Below, in pieces: positions 32,171-40,820 of a DNA stretch of 64,000 nt (positions are counted from its first letter, which is position 1; every line of letters begins with the position of its first letter). Origin of the DNA: CADEFX01 sp963806735 (GTDB lineage Bacteria; Pseudomonadota; Alphaproteobacteria; Rhizobiales; Hyphomicrobiaceae); NCBI GenBank assembly GCA_963806735.1, contig CAWEBE010000062.1, positions 186,001 to 250,000 of the forward strand, in the 5' to 3' direction. The translations under genes were made by a program, and so were the position numbers. The notes beneath the pieces are model-generated. The model was not told where the DNA came from. It saw nothing but the letters and a program-made list of their open reading frames with translations, and made no database searches.

Positions 32171-32320
32171 CTAGAGCGCGATCGCCTCACATGGAAGCAC
32201 TGCCGCTTCCATGTGAGGTGTGAATCGCCCTCTAACCTAAAGTGTAGAGCAGGATTCACGCTTCGGCCGAGAGGTCCCCGTTGCGGTAAAGTGCTTCAAT
32301 CCGAAGCGATCCTGCTCTAG
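32171..32320 (-). repeat. palindromic dispersed repeat, copy B (150 bp) with nested hairpin
   Basis: The ends are CTAGAGC...GCTCTAG as in copy A, read here on the minus strand. The core stem (AGAGCAGGATC with GCTTCGG) is conserved. Relative to copy A, about 40 bp are added inside the GGCGATCGC arm: a hairpin CTCACATGGAAGC-loop-GCTTCCATGTGAG. That added module is the part shared with copy C at 59420-59473. It fills most of the space between the redoxin gene and pyrE. Confidence 0.8.
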
Positions 32321-32394
32321 CACGCGCGCTTGCCCTTGACACGCGGCATGGCCGTGTGGCCAGCGTTGGTCCGGACCGAGCAGGAGAGGGCTCC

Positions 32395-32964
32395 ATGAGT
32401 ATCGATACGACTTCGGCCGACCGCGCTCGTCTCATCGAGATCATCAGGCGGCGGTCCTATGGCACTGGCGTGGAGATCAGGCTCGCCTCCGGGCGCACCT
32501 CCAATTTCTATTTCAATCTGAAGCCGACCATGCTCGATCCCGAAGGCGCCTACCTCATCGGGACGCTGGTCTCGGCCGCGATCGCCCCGGACGAGGCGGA
32601 CATGGTCGGCGGACTGGAAATGGGCGCGGTGCCGATCGCCGCTGCGGTTGCAGCCGTCAGCTTCGCCAAGGGGAGACCTTTGCCGGCGTTTTTCGTACGC
32701 AAGCAGGCGAAGGAGCACGGCACGCAATCGCTGATCGAGGGGCTGATCAAGGGCGAGACCATCAAGGGCAAGCGCGTCATCATCATCGAGGACGTGACGA
32801 CTACCGGCGGCTCATCGCTGAAGGCGGTCGAGGCTGTGCAGGCCGAGGGCGGGCGCGTTGTGCGCGTGATTACAGTCGTCGATCGCTTGGAAGGCGCCGC
32901 CGAAACCTTCGCCACAGCCGGGATCGCATTCTCGCCGATCCTGACTGTGCAGGACTTTTGCTGA
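32395..32964 (+). CDS. pyrE: orotate phosphoribosyltransferase PyrE, 189 aa
   Basis: Transfers ribose-5-phosphate from PRPP to orotate in pyrimidine synthesis. The PRPP-binding motif VIIIEDVTTTGGSS is intact, and the flexible-loop lysines are in FVRKQAKEHGTQ. The ATG at 32395 follows CAGGAGAGG. The length is in the usual range for the alphaproteobacterial type. It stands alone, 18 bp from the convergent pckA stop. Confidence 0.93.
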   Translation: MSIDTTSADRARLIEIIRRRSYGTGVEIRLASGRTSNFYFNLKPTMLDPEGAYLIGTLVSAAIAPDEADMVGGLEMGAVPIAAAVAAVSFAKGRPLPAFFVRKQAKEHGTQSLIEGLIKGETIKGKRVIIIEDVTTTGGSSLKAVEAVQAEGGRVVRVITVVDRLEGAAETFATAGIAFSPILTVQDFC

Positions 32965-32982
32965 AACTCAGCGCCTCTGTAG

Positions 32983-34587
32983 CTACTCCGCAGCGTGCCG
33001 CAACGCCGGTGCCGCGGCCTTGACGTCGGCGTCGACATGCACCTCGTACTTCGCGAAGTTCTTGTTGAACATGTCGACCAGCGCGCGCGCCTGGGAGTCG
33101 TAAGCGCTCTTGTCCGCCCAAGTCTCGCGCGGGTTCAGGATGCTGGGCTCGACACCGAGGAGCGAGGTTGGCACCTGAAAGCCGAATAGTGGATCGGCGC
33201 GCATGGGCTGTCCCTTGAGTGCGCCCGACAATGCCGCATCCAGCAGCGCACGAGTCGCCTTGATCGGCATGCGGCGCCCTACGCCGTACTTGCCGCCTGT
33301 CCAGCCGGTATTGACCAGCCAGCAATCGACATTGTGACGGGCGATGAGATCGCGCAGCATGTTGCCGTAGACTGACGGATGCCGCGGCATGAAGGGAGCG
33401 CCAAAGCACGTCGAGAACGTCGCTTGCGGCTCGCTGCCTAAGCCCTTCTCGGTTCCAGCAACCTTGGCCGTATAGCCGGACAGGAAATGATACATGGCCT
33501 GGCTGGGTGAAAGCTTTGCAATTGGCGGAAGCACGCCGAACGCATCGGCGCAGAGCATCACGATATTCTTGGGATGACCCGCCATCCCCGCGGGGCTGGC
33601 ATTCGAAATGAATTCCAGCGGATAGGCCGATCGGGTGTTCTCGGTCAATTGTCCACTATCGAAATCCGGCTCGCCTGTGCCCGGTTTTAAAACCACATTC
33701 TCGAGGACGGCGCCAAAGCGGTTGCAGGCGGCCCAGATCTCAGGCTCTGCCTCCTTCGACAACCTGATCGTTTTTGCGTAGCAGCCGCCCTCGAAGTTGT
33801 GAATGCCCGCCTCAGACCAGCCGTGCTCGTCATCGCCGAGCAGTATGCGCTTCGGCTCTGCGGAAAGGGTGGTCTTTCCCGTGCCTGAAAGCCCGAAGAA
33901 TATCGCTGAATCGTCTCCCGGCCCGACGTTGGCGGAGCAGTGCATCGGCATCACGCCGCGCTCCGGCATCAGGTAGTTGAGGAACGTGAAGACGGATTTC
34001 TTGGTCTCACCCGCATACGACGTGCCGCCGATCAGAACGAGGCGCTTGGCAAAGTTGCAGGCGATAACGGTCTCGGACCGCACGCCGTGGCGCTCTGGAT
34101 TGGCTCGGAAGCTCGGCAGATTGACGACTGTGAATTCAGGATTGAAATGGGCGAGCTCATCGGAGCTGGGCCGCCGCAGCAACCAGCGAATGAACAGGGC
34201 GTGCCACGCGTATTCAGTGAACACTCGCGTAACCAGCCGATGCGCAGGATCGGCACCGGCAAACAAGTCTTGCACATAGAGGTCGCGCGACTTTGCATGC
34301 TCCAGGAAGTCCGCATACAACAGATCGAACTGCGCGGGCTCCATGGCCTTGTTGTTGTCCCACCAGACGGTTTTCTCGGTGGTGCTGTCGCGGACCGTGA
34401 ATTTGTCCTGAGCCGAGCGGCCGGTATGGGCCCCGGTTTCGAACACGAGCGCGCCGCTCGAAGCGAACCGCCCTTCTCCAGCTCCAATGGCGTGCTCGAT
34501 AAGTTCCAGATGGGACGTATTGTGCAGAATCCGGCGGGCGGCCGTTAGGGGAAACGCGCTTGTCGTCATTGCCAAGTTGTTGCCCAC
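32983..34587 (-). CDS. pckA: ATP-dependent phosphoenolpyruvate carboxykinase PckA, 534 aa
   Basis: First committed step of gluconeogenesis: oxaloacetate + ATP to PEP + CO2 + ADP. The P-loop FGLSGTGKTTLS, the metal-binding LLGDDEHGWSEAG and the IRLSKEAEPEIW region are intact, as is RRILLGDD. The length is typical of the ATP type. The GTG at 34587 follows GAGGAATTGCA; an ATG 18 nt later is an alternative. It is divergent from chvI. In rhizobia the neighbouring ChvI/ChvG system is linked to the control of this gene. Confidence 0.95.
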   Translation of the reverse strand: MGNNLAMTTSAFPLTAARRILHNTSHLELIEHAIGAGEGRFASSGALVFETGAHTGRSAQDKFTVRDSTTEKTVWWDNNKAMEPAQFDLLYADFLEHAKSRDLYVQDLFAGADPAHRLVTRVFTEYAWHALFIRWLLRRPSSDELAHFNPEFTVVNLPSFRANPERHGVRSETVIACNFAKRLVLIGGTSYAGETKKSVFTFLNYLMPERGVMPMHCSANVGPGDDSAIFFGLSGTGKTTLSAEPKRILLGDDEHGWSEAGIHNFEGGCYAKTIRLSKEAEPEIWAACNRFGAVLENVVLKPGTGEPDFDSGQLTENTRSAYPLEFISNASPAGMAGHPKNIVMLCADAFGVLPPIAKLSPSQAMYHFLSGYTAKVAGTEKGLGSEPQATFSTCFGAPFMPRHPSVYGNMLRDLIARHNVDCWLVNTGWTGGKYGVGRRMPIKATRALLDAALSGALKGQPMRADPLFGFQVPTSLLGVEPSILNPRETWADKSAYDSQARALVDMFNKNFAKYEVHVDADVKAAAPALRHAAE

Positions 34588-35043
34588 TGCAATTCCTCAT
34601 CCGCGACGCAGGTCGCGTACCCGCCAAATGCACAGGCCCGCGCACCGGTTGCCACCCTGCCGATGCAAAAGGGCAAGCCTCGGAGCACGAGCCGTGAACG
34701 CTCATGCTACGGACGACAAGTTAACTCCTCAAGTCCCGCATGGTCGCACCGAACCTGTACGAATGACAGTGCCATGTGCAGCCATCGCGTTATGCAAGCT
34801 CCATGCAAGTTTCTTGTTTAATTTCAGACCATTGCTTGACAATGCAACCCGTGTGGCCATCAAACTGGGTGCTGAATGAGCCGGCGCAATAGCGCGCGGG
34901 GGGTTGTCTGGGGTTTTCCTCATCGGTTCATTCGGTTAACATTCGCCACCTGTAATCCAACATCGATGCGCCACATTTCGCACACGTTGGGACCATAGAG
35001 CGGCGAACATCAGAGGCTCGCGCCGCCCGGGGACGTCACGCAC
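34588..35043. promoter_or_regulatory. pckA-chvI intergenic region with four ATGCAA hexamers
   Basis: This 456-bp divergent region carries no convincing gene. ATGCAA occurs four times on the plus strand (34663, 34792, 34803, 34842), two of them 11 bp apart, i.e. one helical turn. A TTGACA at 34836 overlaps the last one. These are candidate operator and promoter elements for pckA or chvI; no known consensus is matched with confidence. Confidence 0.35.
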
Positions 35044-35751
35044 ATGAAAGAGAAGAGCACGATCGCCCTCGTCGACGACGAGCGCAACATCCTCACAGCG
35101 CTGCGCATGGCACTGGAGGCTGAAGGTTACAAGGTCCGCACGTACAGCGACGGCGCCTCGGCATTGGAGGCGTTGATCGAGGAGCCTGCGGATCTCGGCG
35201 TCTTTGATATCAAGATGCCGCGCATGGACGGTATGGAGCTGTTGCGGCGCATCCGCCAGCAATCAGACATGCCAGTGATCTTCCTCACGTCCAAGGACGA
35301 GGAGATCGACGAGTTGTTCGGCCTCAAGATGGGGGCCGATGATTATATCGCAAAGCCGTTCTCACAGCGCCTGGTTGTGGAGCGGGTAAAGGCGGTGCTG
35401 CGCCGCTTCCAGCCCAAGGACGCTCAAGCCGTTGTTACGGAAGCGGCGCGCATCTTGGAGCGCGGCAAGCTGCGGTTGGATCCCGAGCGCCACACGTGCC
35501 ACTGGGACAACAAGCCGGTCACGTTGACGGTCACGGAATTTCTGATCCTTCAGGCGTTGGCGTCGCGCCCGGGCGTGGTCAAGACGCGCGATGCACTGAT
35601 GGATGCCGCCTACGACGATCAGGTCTATGTCGACGACCGGACGATCGACAGCCATATCAAGCGCCTGAGAAAGAAGTTCAAACAGGCCGATGATGATTTC
35701 GATGTCATCGAGACACTGTACGGCGTCGGCTATCGCTTCAAGGAGGCCTGA
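35044..35751 (+). CDS. chvI: two-component response regulator ChvI, 235 aa
   Basis: OmpR/PhoB-type regulator that controls envelope, acid-response and exopolysaccharide genes in rhizobia. The receiver domain has DDE (residues 10-12 or so), phospho-acceptor Asp55 in GVFDIKMPRMDG, FLTSKDE and the lysine in YIAKPF. The C-terminal winged helix carries VTLTVTEFLILQALA and VYVDDRTIDSHIKRLRKKF. Its kinase gene chvG follows after 17 bp. Confidence 0.93.
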   Translation: MKEKSTIALVDDERNILTALRMALEAEGYKVRTYSDGASALEALIEEPADLGVFDIKMPRMDGMELLRRIRQQSDMPVIFLTSKDEEIDELFGLKMGADDYIAKPFSQRLVVERVKAVLRRFQPKDAQAVVTEAARILERGKLRLDPERHTCHWDNKPVTLTVTEFLILQALASRPGVVKTRDALMDAAYDDQVYVDDRTIDSHIKRLRKKFKQADDDFDVIETLYGVGYRFKEA

Positions 35752-35768
35752 CATCCAGGCGGCCGGGA

Positions 35769-37610
35769 ATGGCGATTGAGACTGAGCGGCCGGGCGCGGA
35801 TGGCAGCCGCATCTCGGTGCCGGAGCTGGCCACGGGCTGGAAGCCGTTCGTCGCCGATCTCGGGGCCGCGATCTCCGCATACACCGCCTTGGCTTGGCGC
35901 GGACTGCGGAGCACCGGCCCCTACCGCTTTCTCTCGGCCAGCCTCGCTCGCCGTATCTTCCTTTCCAATTTGCTCGGCCTCGCTGTCCTGCTCGGCGGCA
36001 TGCTGTGGCTGAGCCAGCATCAGGCTTGGCTGATCAGCGCCAGGGTCGAGAGCCTGAAGATCCAAGGCGAGATTATTGCTGCAGCGATCGCCTCCAACGC
36101 CTCGCTCGACACCGATCGCCTGGCATTCGAGCAGGATCGCCTGCCGGAGGCCGATGGCAGACGCATGCTCTTTCGGGAGGACGGGTTCGCGGCAATGGAG
36201 TTGTCGCTGAGGCCTGATCGCGTGGCGCCGGTTCTGCGGCGTCTCATCCTGCCGGCGCACAACACGCGCGCGCGTATTTATACGCGCGAGGGAACCCTCA
36301 TTATAGATTCCAATGAGGCGATCGGCGCGCGGACGGACGACAGCCGGCCCGAAGGAAAGGTACGTGTCAAGACGTTCTGGACCCGCCTTGCGGGATGGTT
36401 CGACGGATCGGATCTGCCCGTCTACCGCGAGATAGGTACAGCCAACGGAACATATTACCCGGAGGTTCGCCAGGCGCTGCGCGGCGTCACCTTCCCGCCG
36501 ATGCTGTTGTTGACCGACGAGGGCAAGCAGATCGTTTCTCACGCCGTCCCGATTCAGCGACGCAATGCCATTCTCGGCGTTCTATTGCTTTCAACGCGAC
36601 CCGGCGAAATCGACGAAATTCTGGACAAGGAGCGCTGGCTGACCTTCGCAGCGGCGTTCATGGCCTTCTGCGCCACGGTGATGGCGTCGCTCCTGCTCGC
36701 GCGCACGATAGCTGGCCCGATGAGTCGTCTTTCGGCGGCCGCTGAGCAGGTCAGCCAGAGCCTTACGGCGCCTGCTGAGCTGCCCGATTTTTCGGAGCGC
36801 CGTGACGAGGTCGGCCAGATGGCGGGAGCATTTCGTAAAATGACGGGCGCGCTCTATCGGCGCATCGAGGCAAGTGAGAAGTTTGCCGCGGACGTGGCGC
36901 ACGAGCTGAAGAACCCGCTTGCCGCCGCTCGCAGCACAGCCGACGTGTTGGGATATGCCAAGACGGACACGGAGCGCCAGCAGCTGGTGGAGCAGCTTCA
37001 GGGCGAGCTCAGGCGCCTCAATCGGCTGATTACGGATGTTTCCAATGCCTCGCGCCTGGATGCCGAGCTTGCGCGCCAGCGAACGGCGCTGGTCGACATC
37101 TGCATGGTGCTGAGGGGCGTCGTCGACGTGTTCCGCGACATGCTGGCGTCCGATGGCCGGCGCATCGTGTTCGACGTCGCTGATGCTCCTTCAGGTATCT
37201 ATGTGGTGAATGCGCACGAAGGCAGGCTCGGCCAGGTGATCACGAATTTGATCGACAACGCGCTTTCGTTCTCGCCTCCCGATGGAGTTATTACGGTACG
37301 CGTCCGTCGCAAAGGCGCGGATGTCGAGTTCGCGATCGAGGACGAGGGCCCTGGCATTCCGGCTGACAGAAAGGAAGCCATCTTCGAGCGCTTCTATTCG
37401 GACCGGCCGCAAAGTGATCAGACCAAGGGCAAGAACTCGGGGCTAGGTTTGAGTATCTCGCGCGAGATTATTAGCGCCTGCGGCGGGAGCATTTGGGCTG
37501 AGAACCGAGATGCGAACGGCCATAGCGCCGGCGGTGCTCGTTTCACCGTGAGCATTCCTGCCGCGCACGCCAATCTTAGAGGGGTTGCTGGCCTTGGACG
37601 GCGTCACTAG
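35769..37610 (+). CDS. chvG: sensor histidine kinase ChvG, 613 aa
   Basis: Membrane kinase for ChvI. The order is: cytosolic N-terminus, helix 1 (about 62-82), a periplasmic sensor domain of about 200 residues, helix 2 (about 290-315), HAMP, then the dimerisation box FAADVAHELKNPLAAARST with His378, and the ATPase domain with NLIDNALSFSPPDG, EDEGPGIP and KGKNSGLGLSIS. The length matches rhizobial ChvG/ExoS. Its 3' end overlaps the start of hprK. Confidence 0.93.
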   Translation: MAIETERPGADGSRISVPELATGWKPFVADLGAAISAYTALAWRGLRSTGPYRFLSASLARRIFLSNLLGLAVLLGGMLWLSQHQAWLISARVESLKIQGEIIAAAIASNASLDTDRLAFEQDRLPEADGRRMLFREDGFAAMELSLRPDRVAPVLRRLILPAHNTRARIYTREGTLIIDSNEAIGARTDDSRPEGKVRVKTFWTRLAGWFDGSDLPVYREIGTANGTYYPEVRQALRGVTFPPMLLLTDEGKQIVSHAVPIQRRNAILGVLLLSTRPGEIDEILDKERWLTFAAAFMAFCATVMASLLLARTIAGPMSRLSAAAEQVSQSLTAPAELPDFSERRDEVGQMAGAFRKMTGALYRRIEASEKFAADVAHELKNPLAAARSTADVLGYAKTDTERQQLVEQLQGELRRLNRLITDVSNASRLDAELARQRTALVDICMVLRGVVDVFRDMLASDGRRIVFDVADAPSGIYVVNAHEGRLGQVITNLIDNALSFSPPDGVITVRVRRKGADVEFAIEDEGPGIPADRKEAIFERFYSDRPQSDQTKGKNSGLGLSISREIISACGGSIWAENRDANGHSAGGARFTVSIPAAHANLRGVAGLGRRH

Positions 37611-38058
37611 CCTCGTGCACGCCAGCTGCATTGCCGTCGATGGCCGCGCGGCACTGCTTACTGGACCGTCTGGCGCTGGGAAATCTGATCTCGCACTACG
37701 CTGTCTTGGTCAGAGTTATGATCTGAGCGGTCGCATCCTTCGGGCAGCGTTGGTCGCAGATGACCAGGTACTGTTGGAGCGCAGCGGCGACAGGATTGTG
37801 GCTCGTTCTCCATTGACGATTGCCGGTAAGCTGGAAGTGCGCGGTGTCGGCATTGTCGATCTTCCGAGCGCACCGCAAGCCCAGCTTGACGTGATCGTCG
37901 AGCTGACCGATCCAACAAAGATCGAGCGGCTCCCTGAACCGGGAGCCAAGGCGCAGATCCTCGGATTGGAGTTGCCCGTCATTCGGGTGGCCCCGTTCCA
38001 GGCGTCCGCACCGCTCAAAGTCTTGCTCAGTCTGGTTGCCCATGGCCGGCCTGTGTAG
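37594..38058 (+). CDS. hprK: short HPr kinase/phosphorylase HprK, 154 aa
   Basis: Phosphorylates HPr on its regulatory serine. This is the truncated alphaproteobacterial form that lacks the N-terminal domain of Gram-positive HprK. Walker A is LLTGPSGAGKSDLALR and the downstream signature is GVGIVDLP. The TTG at 37594 lies 9 nt after AGAGGGG (37578-37584); a TTG at 37585 directly abuts that site and is less likely. The gene overlaps the chvG 3' end by 17 nt, as expected for a coupled operon. Confidence 0.85.
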   Translation: MDGVTSLVHASCIAVDGRAALLTGPSGAGKSDLALRCLGQSYDLSGRILRAALVADDQVLLERSGDRIVARSPLTIAGKLEVRGVGIVDLPSAPQAQLDVIVELTDPTKIERLPEPGAKAQILGLELPVIRVAPFQASAPLKVLLSLVAHGRPV

Positions 38059-38268
38059 CATTGCTGTCGTCGCGTGGACTTGGCTGATCAACGGCGCGGC
38101 GAAATGGCGTTTGCCAAGAAGGATGCCTTCCGGGCAATCATGGCGGCCGGGTGCTAAAGTGAGCGCGCTCGATTCGGCCTCACGTCGTCATGGGTGGGAT
38201 TTGGCCGGGCAAGCCGATGGGCGGAGGCCGGCAGGGGGAGACATGCCGAATTGCGAGGCTGCACGCCA

Positions 38269-38673
38269 ATGATTGGCATTGTCATTATTGCTCACGCCGG
38301 GCTCGCAACAGAGTTCCGCGCCGCGCTTGAGCACGTAGTGGGTGCGCAAGGCCAAATGGAAACTCTGTCCATTGGACCAGAGGATGACATGGAGTTGCGC
38401 CGCAAGGAGCTGATTGCGGCGATTGGCCGGGTCGACGCTGGCGCGGGTGTGATCGTGCTCACGGATATGTTCGGCGGCACGCCGTCGAACCTTGCGATTT
38501 CGGTTATGGAGGACACCGGTGCCGAGGTCATCGCCGGAGCCAATCTGCCGATGCTGATCCGGCTTGCCAGCGCCCGCAAAGACAAGCCGCTCGCCGAGGC
38601 GGTCAATCTCGCCAAAGAGGCGGGGCGCAAGTACATCAGCGTCGCGAGCCAGGTTCTGTCGGGCGAAGCGTGA
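38269..38673 (+). CDS. PTS EIIA component, mannose/fructose family, 134 aa
   Basis: Regulatory EIIA of the mannose family, the phosphate acceptor at the end of the nitrogen-type PTS branch. His9 in GIVIIAHAGLA is the phosphorylation site, and DMFGGTPSNLA is the family signature. No EIIB, EIIC or EIID genes are present, so it is regulatory and not a sugar carrier. It follows hprK after 210 bp and precedes the HPr gene by 25 bp. Confidence 0.88.
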   Translation: MIGIVIIAHAGLATEFRAALEHVVGAQGQMETLSIGPEDDMELRRKELIAAIGRVDAGAGVIVLTDMFGGTPSNLAISVMEDTGAEVIAGANLPMLIRLASARKDKPLAEAVNLAKEAGRKYISVASQVLSGEA

Positions 38674-38698
38674 AGCTGCTCCGCGCCGGGGGGCGAGA

Positions 38699-38983
38699 GT
38701 GTCGAGACTAGACAAGCCGAGAGCGGAAGTGACCATTCGAAACAAGAAGGGTCTGCATGCGCGCGCCTCTGCCAAGTTCGTCAAGTGCGCTGAGGCGTTC
38801 GATGCCTTAGTGCGGGTGACGCGCGACGGGCACACAGTCGGCGGCAGCTCCATCATGGGTCTTATGATGCTGGCTGCGGGACCAGGCAGCTCGATCTTGA
38901 TCGAGGCCGAAGGCCCCCAGGCGCCTGAAGCGATTGAAGCGTTGGTGGCGCTGGTCGAGGCCGGTTTTGGCGAAGAGGGCTAG
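38699..38983 (+). CDS. ptsH: phosphocarrier protein HPr, 94 aa
   Basis: Small phosphocarrier that takes phosphate from EI (PtsP, not in this window) and hands it to EIIA. The active-site His lies in NKKGLHARASAKF, and the HprK-target serine in VGGSSIMGLMML. The GTG at 38699 follows GGGGGGCGAGA closely. In many Rhizobiales ahcY comes next; here a convergent export operon does, 6 bp away. Confidence 0.9.
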   Translation: MSRLDKPRAEVTIRNKKGLHARASAKFVKCAEAFDALVRVTRDGHTVGGSSIMGLMMLAAGPGSSILIEAEGPQAPEAIEALVALVEAGFGEEG

Positions 38984-38989
38984 GACGCC

Positions 38990-40078
38990 CTAATTGCTCT
39001 TGGCCGGAGCTTCGTTCTGCACCGTGGCATCAGGCTTGAAGAAGACGTCGACACGCATGCCCGGCAGCAGCGGTGAGCCGGCGGCCAGATCGATAACGAC
39101 TTCCAGAACCTCCAAGTCATTGGGCCGCCGCGGGCCGCGCTGAGCGAGCTTGCCCGGTCCCAGGGCCTGCGCAATGGTCGATACCTTACCTTCGAAATCC
39201 TTGCCCGGGTGGGCATCGGATTTGACGATGACACTCTGCCCAACACGCACCTTCGCCGTATCGCGCTCCTCGAGCTCGGCGCGGACGCGTAGGGTCGACA
39301 GATCGCCAATGACGACGAGAGTCTGCTCGGGCGATGGTGTCACCGTCTCTCCAACACGTGCGTTGATCTGCAACGCTGTTCCATCTGACGGAGCACGAAT
39401 ACGGGTCCGCTCCAGTGCCGCCTCGGCGAGGGAAAGATCGGAGCGGGCCGCGGTGAGCCCAGCCTCGAGGCGGGTCGGCAATGGCACGCCCTGCGCTGCC
39501 TGCGCCCTGCGCAGGGCTGCCCGCTCCTGCTCCAGCTTTTCTTGAGCAGCAGCAACAGCTGCGCGTTCGGCCCCGCCCATGACCTCACTGGGAGAAGCGT
39601 TGCGGCGTAAGCCCAACGCGCGGTCGAGATCGGTGCGAGCCTGGGCCAGGGCGCGCTCGGCCGCCGCCGCGTTGTCTTCCGCGAGTCGGCGATCCTGGGC
39701 CAAACGGCCTACGGTCTCCGCATCGCGCTCGCGCCGGCGCACGGCCGCCTCGGCATCCGCGGCGAGGATGCGCGCACGTCCATCCTCGTCGTCGAGGCGG
39801 ATCAGGAGGTCTCCCGCTGAAACTCGATCATTGATCTTGACGGCAACATCCACGATACGCCCCGGCGCTTGGGAGCCGATTTTGATCTCCCCGCCGCGCG
39901 GCTCCACCCTACCCGGCGCCGAGGCCGCCCACGTCAACCGCGGCGTGGGCGAGCGCACCACGGCAGTGGCCGGGTTCGGCACCGGCAGCGAGTTGATCTG
40001 TGTCACCGTCCAAGCAATGGCGACAGCCATGGTGGCCGCAGCGATCATGCTGATAACGGGTGTGCGAGAGTTAGGCAT
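38990..40078 (-). CDS. HlyD-family periplasmic adaptor (DevB-like), 362 aa
   Basis: Membrane fusion protein of an ABC exporter. One N-terminal helix (TPVISMIAAATMAVAIAWTV) is followed by lipoyl and beta-barrel segments, with a coiled coil of about 120 residues in the middle (Ala/Arg/Glu-rich, about 115-215). The lipoyl halves show GGEIKIGSQAPGRIVDVAVK and RIRAPSDGTALQINARVG. The ATG at 40078 overlaps the ATPase stop by 8 nt; a longer frame to 40150 lies inside the ATPase. With the next two genes it forms a three-part exporter like DevBCA or MacAB. Confidence 0.85.
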   Translation of the reverse strand: MPNSRTPVISMIAAATMAVAIAWTVTQINSLPVPNPATAVVRSPTPRLTWAASAPGRVEPRGGEIKIGSQAPGRIVDVAVKINDRVSAGDLLIRLDDEDGRARILAADAEAAVRRRERDAETVGRLAQDRRLAEDNAAAAERALAQARTDLDRALGLRRNASPSEVMGGAERAAVAAAQEKLEQERAALRRAQAAQGVPLPTRLEAGLTAARSDLSLAEAALERTRIRAPSDGTALQINARVGETVTPSPEQTLVVIGDLSTLRVRAELEERDTAKVRVGQSVIVKSDAHPGKDFEGKVSTIAQALGPGKLAQRGPRRPNDLEVLEVVIDLAAGSPLLPGMRVDVFFKPDATVQNEAPAKSN

Positions 40079-40820
40079 TGGCTCTGATCTTCCGAATTGG
40101 CTCGCCCACGCCCGCACTGTGCTTGGAGCGTTGACGCTTCTCGCCGACAATCAAACCATCCTCGATGCGCACGATACGGTCGGCGAAGTTGAGTGTGCGT
40201 GGATCATGGGTAACGGCCAGCACCGCTCGATTGTCGCGGTGCGCAATTTCGGCGAGCAGGCCCATGACCGCTTGGCCGTTCTCGCTGTCGAGTGCCGCTG
40301 TCGGCTCATCGGCGAGAATGACGGACGGAGATCCGGCAAGGGCGCGCGCGATGGCAACGCGCTGCTGCTCGCCGCCGCTCATGTTGCGCGGATAGGACTT
40401 GAGCTTGTGCGCGAGGCCTACGCTGGTAAGCGCGCGCCGCGCCATCTGGATGGCGGGCTTGCGCGCCTCGCCGCGCACGTCGAGCGCCAGACGCACGTTT
40501 TCTTCCGCGGTCAGTGTGGGGAAGAGGTTGTACGTCTGAAAGACGAAGCCGATATGCCGGCGGCGCAGGTGGGCCAGCTCTTCGGGATCGAGACCATCCG
40601 CAACATGCCCGGCAACGGTGACGCTGCCTGACGTTGGCGTGAGAATGCAGCCGAGAATCGAGAGGAGCGTCGTCTTGCCTGATCCGGAAGGGCCCATCAG
40701 CAGGGTCAGCTGGCCTGGCTGCAAGGTCAGGCTCACGCCTTTGAGCGCACACACCTTACCGGCGCCCTGGCCCAGCTCCTTGACGATATTGCTCGCCTGC
40801 AAAACGATCGAATCGCTCAT
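40071..40820 (-). CDS. ABC exporter ATPase (DevA/LolD/MacB-like), 249 aa
   Basis: ATPase of the MacB/LolD type. Walker A is MGPSGSGKTTLLSIL, Q-loop FVFQTYNLFPTLTAEENV, signature MSGGEQQRVAIARAL, Walker B VILADEPTAALDSENG and H-loop AVTHDPRTL. Its ATG overlaps the permease stop by 4 nt (ATGA), and its stop overlaps the adaptor start, so all three are coupled. Confidence 0.9.
   Translation of the reverse strand: MSDSIVLQASNIVKELGQGAGKVCALKGVSLTLQPGQLTLLMGPSGSGKTTLLSILGCILTPTSGSVTVAGHVADGLDPEELAHLRRRHIGFVFQTYNLFPTLTAEENVRLALDVRGEARKPAIQMARRALTSVGLAHKLKSYPRNMSGGEQQRVAIARALAGSPSVILADEPTAALDSENGQAVMGLLAEIAHRDNRAVLAVTHDPRTLNFADRIVRIEDGLIVGEKRQRSKHSAGVGEPIRKIRANA

Noticed and set aside
33940..34548. 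202-codon plus-strand frame opposite the pckA 5' half
   Set aside because: The pckA reading frame is continuous with all motifs, and this frame has no recognisable protein features.
37585..37593. TTG at 37585 as the hprK start
   Set aside because: It directly abuts the AGAGGGG site with no spacing; the TTG at 37594 has a normal 9-nt spacing.
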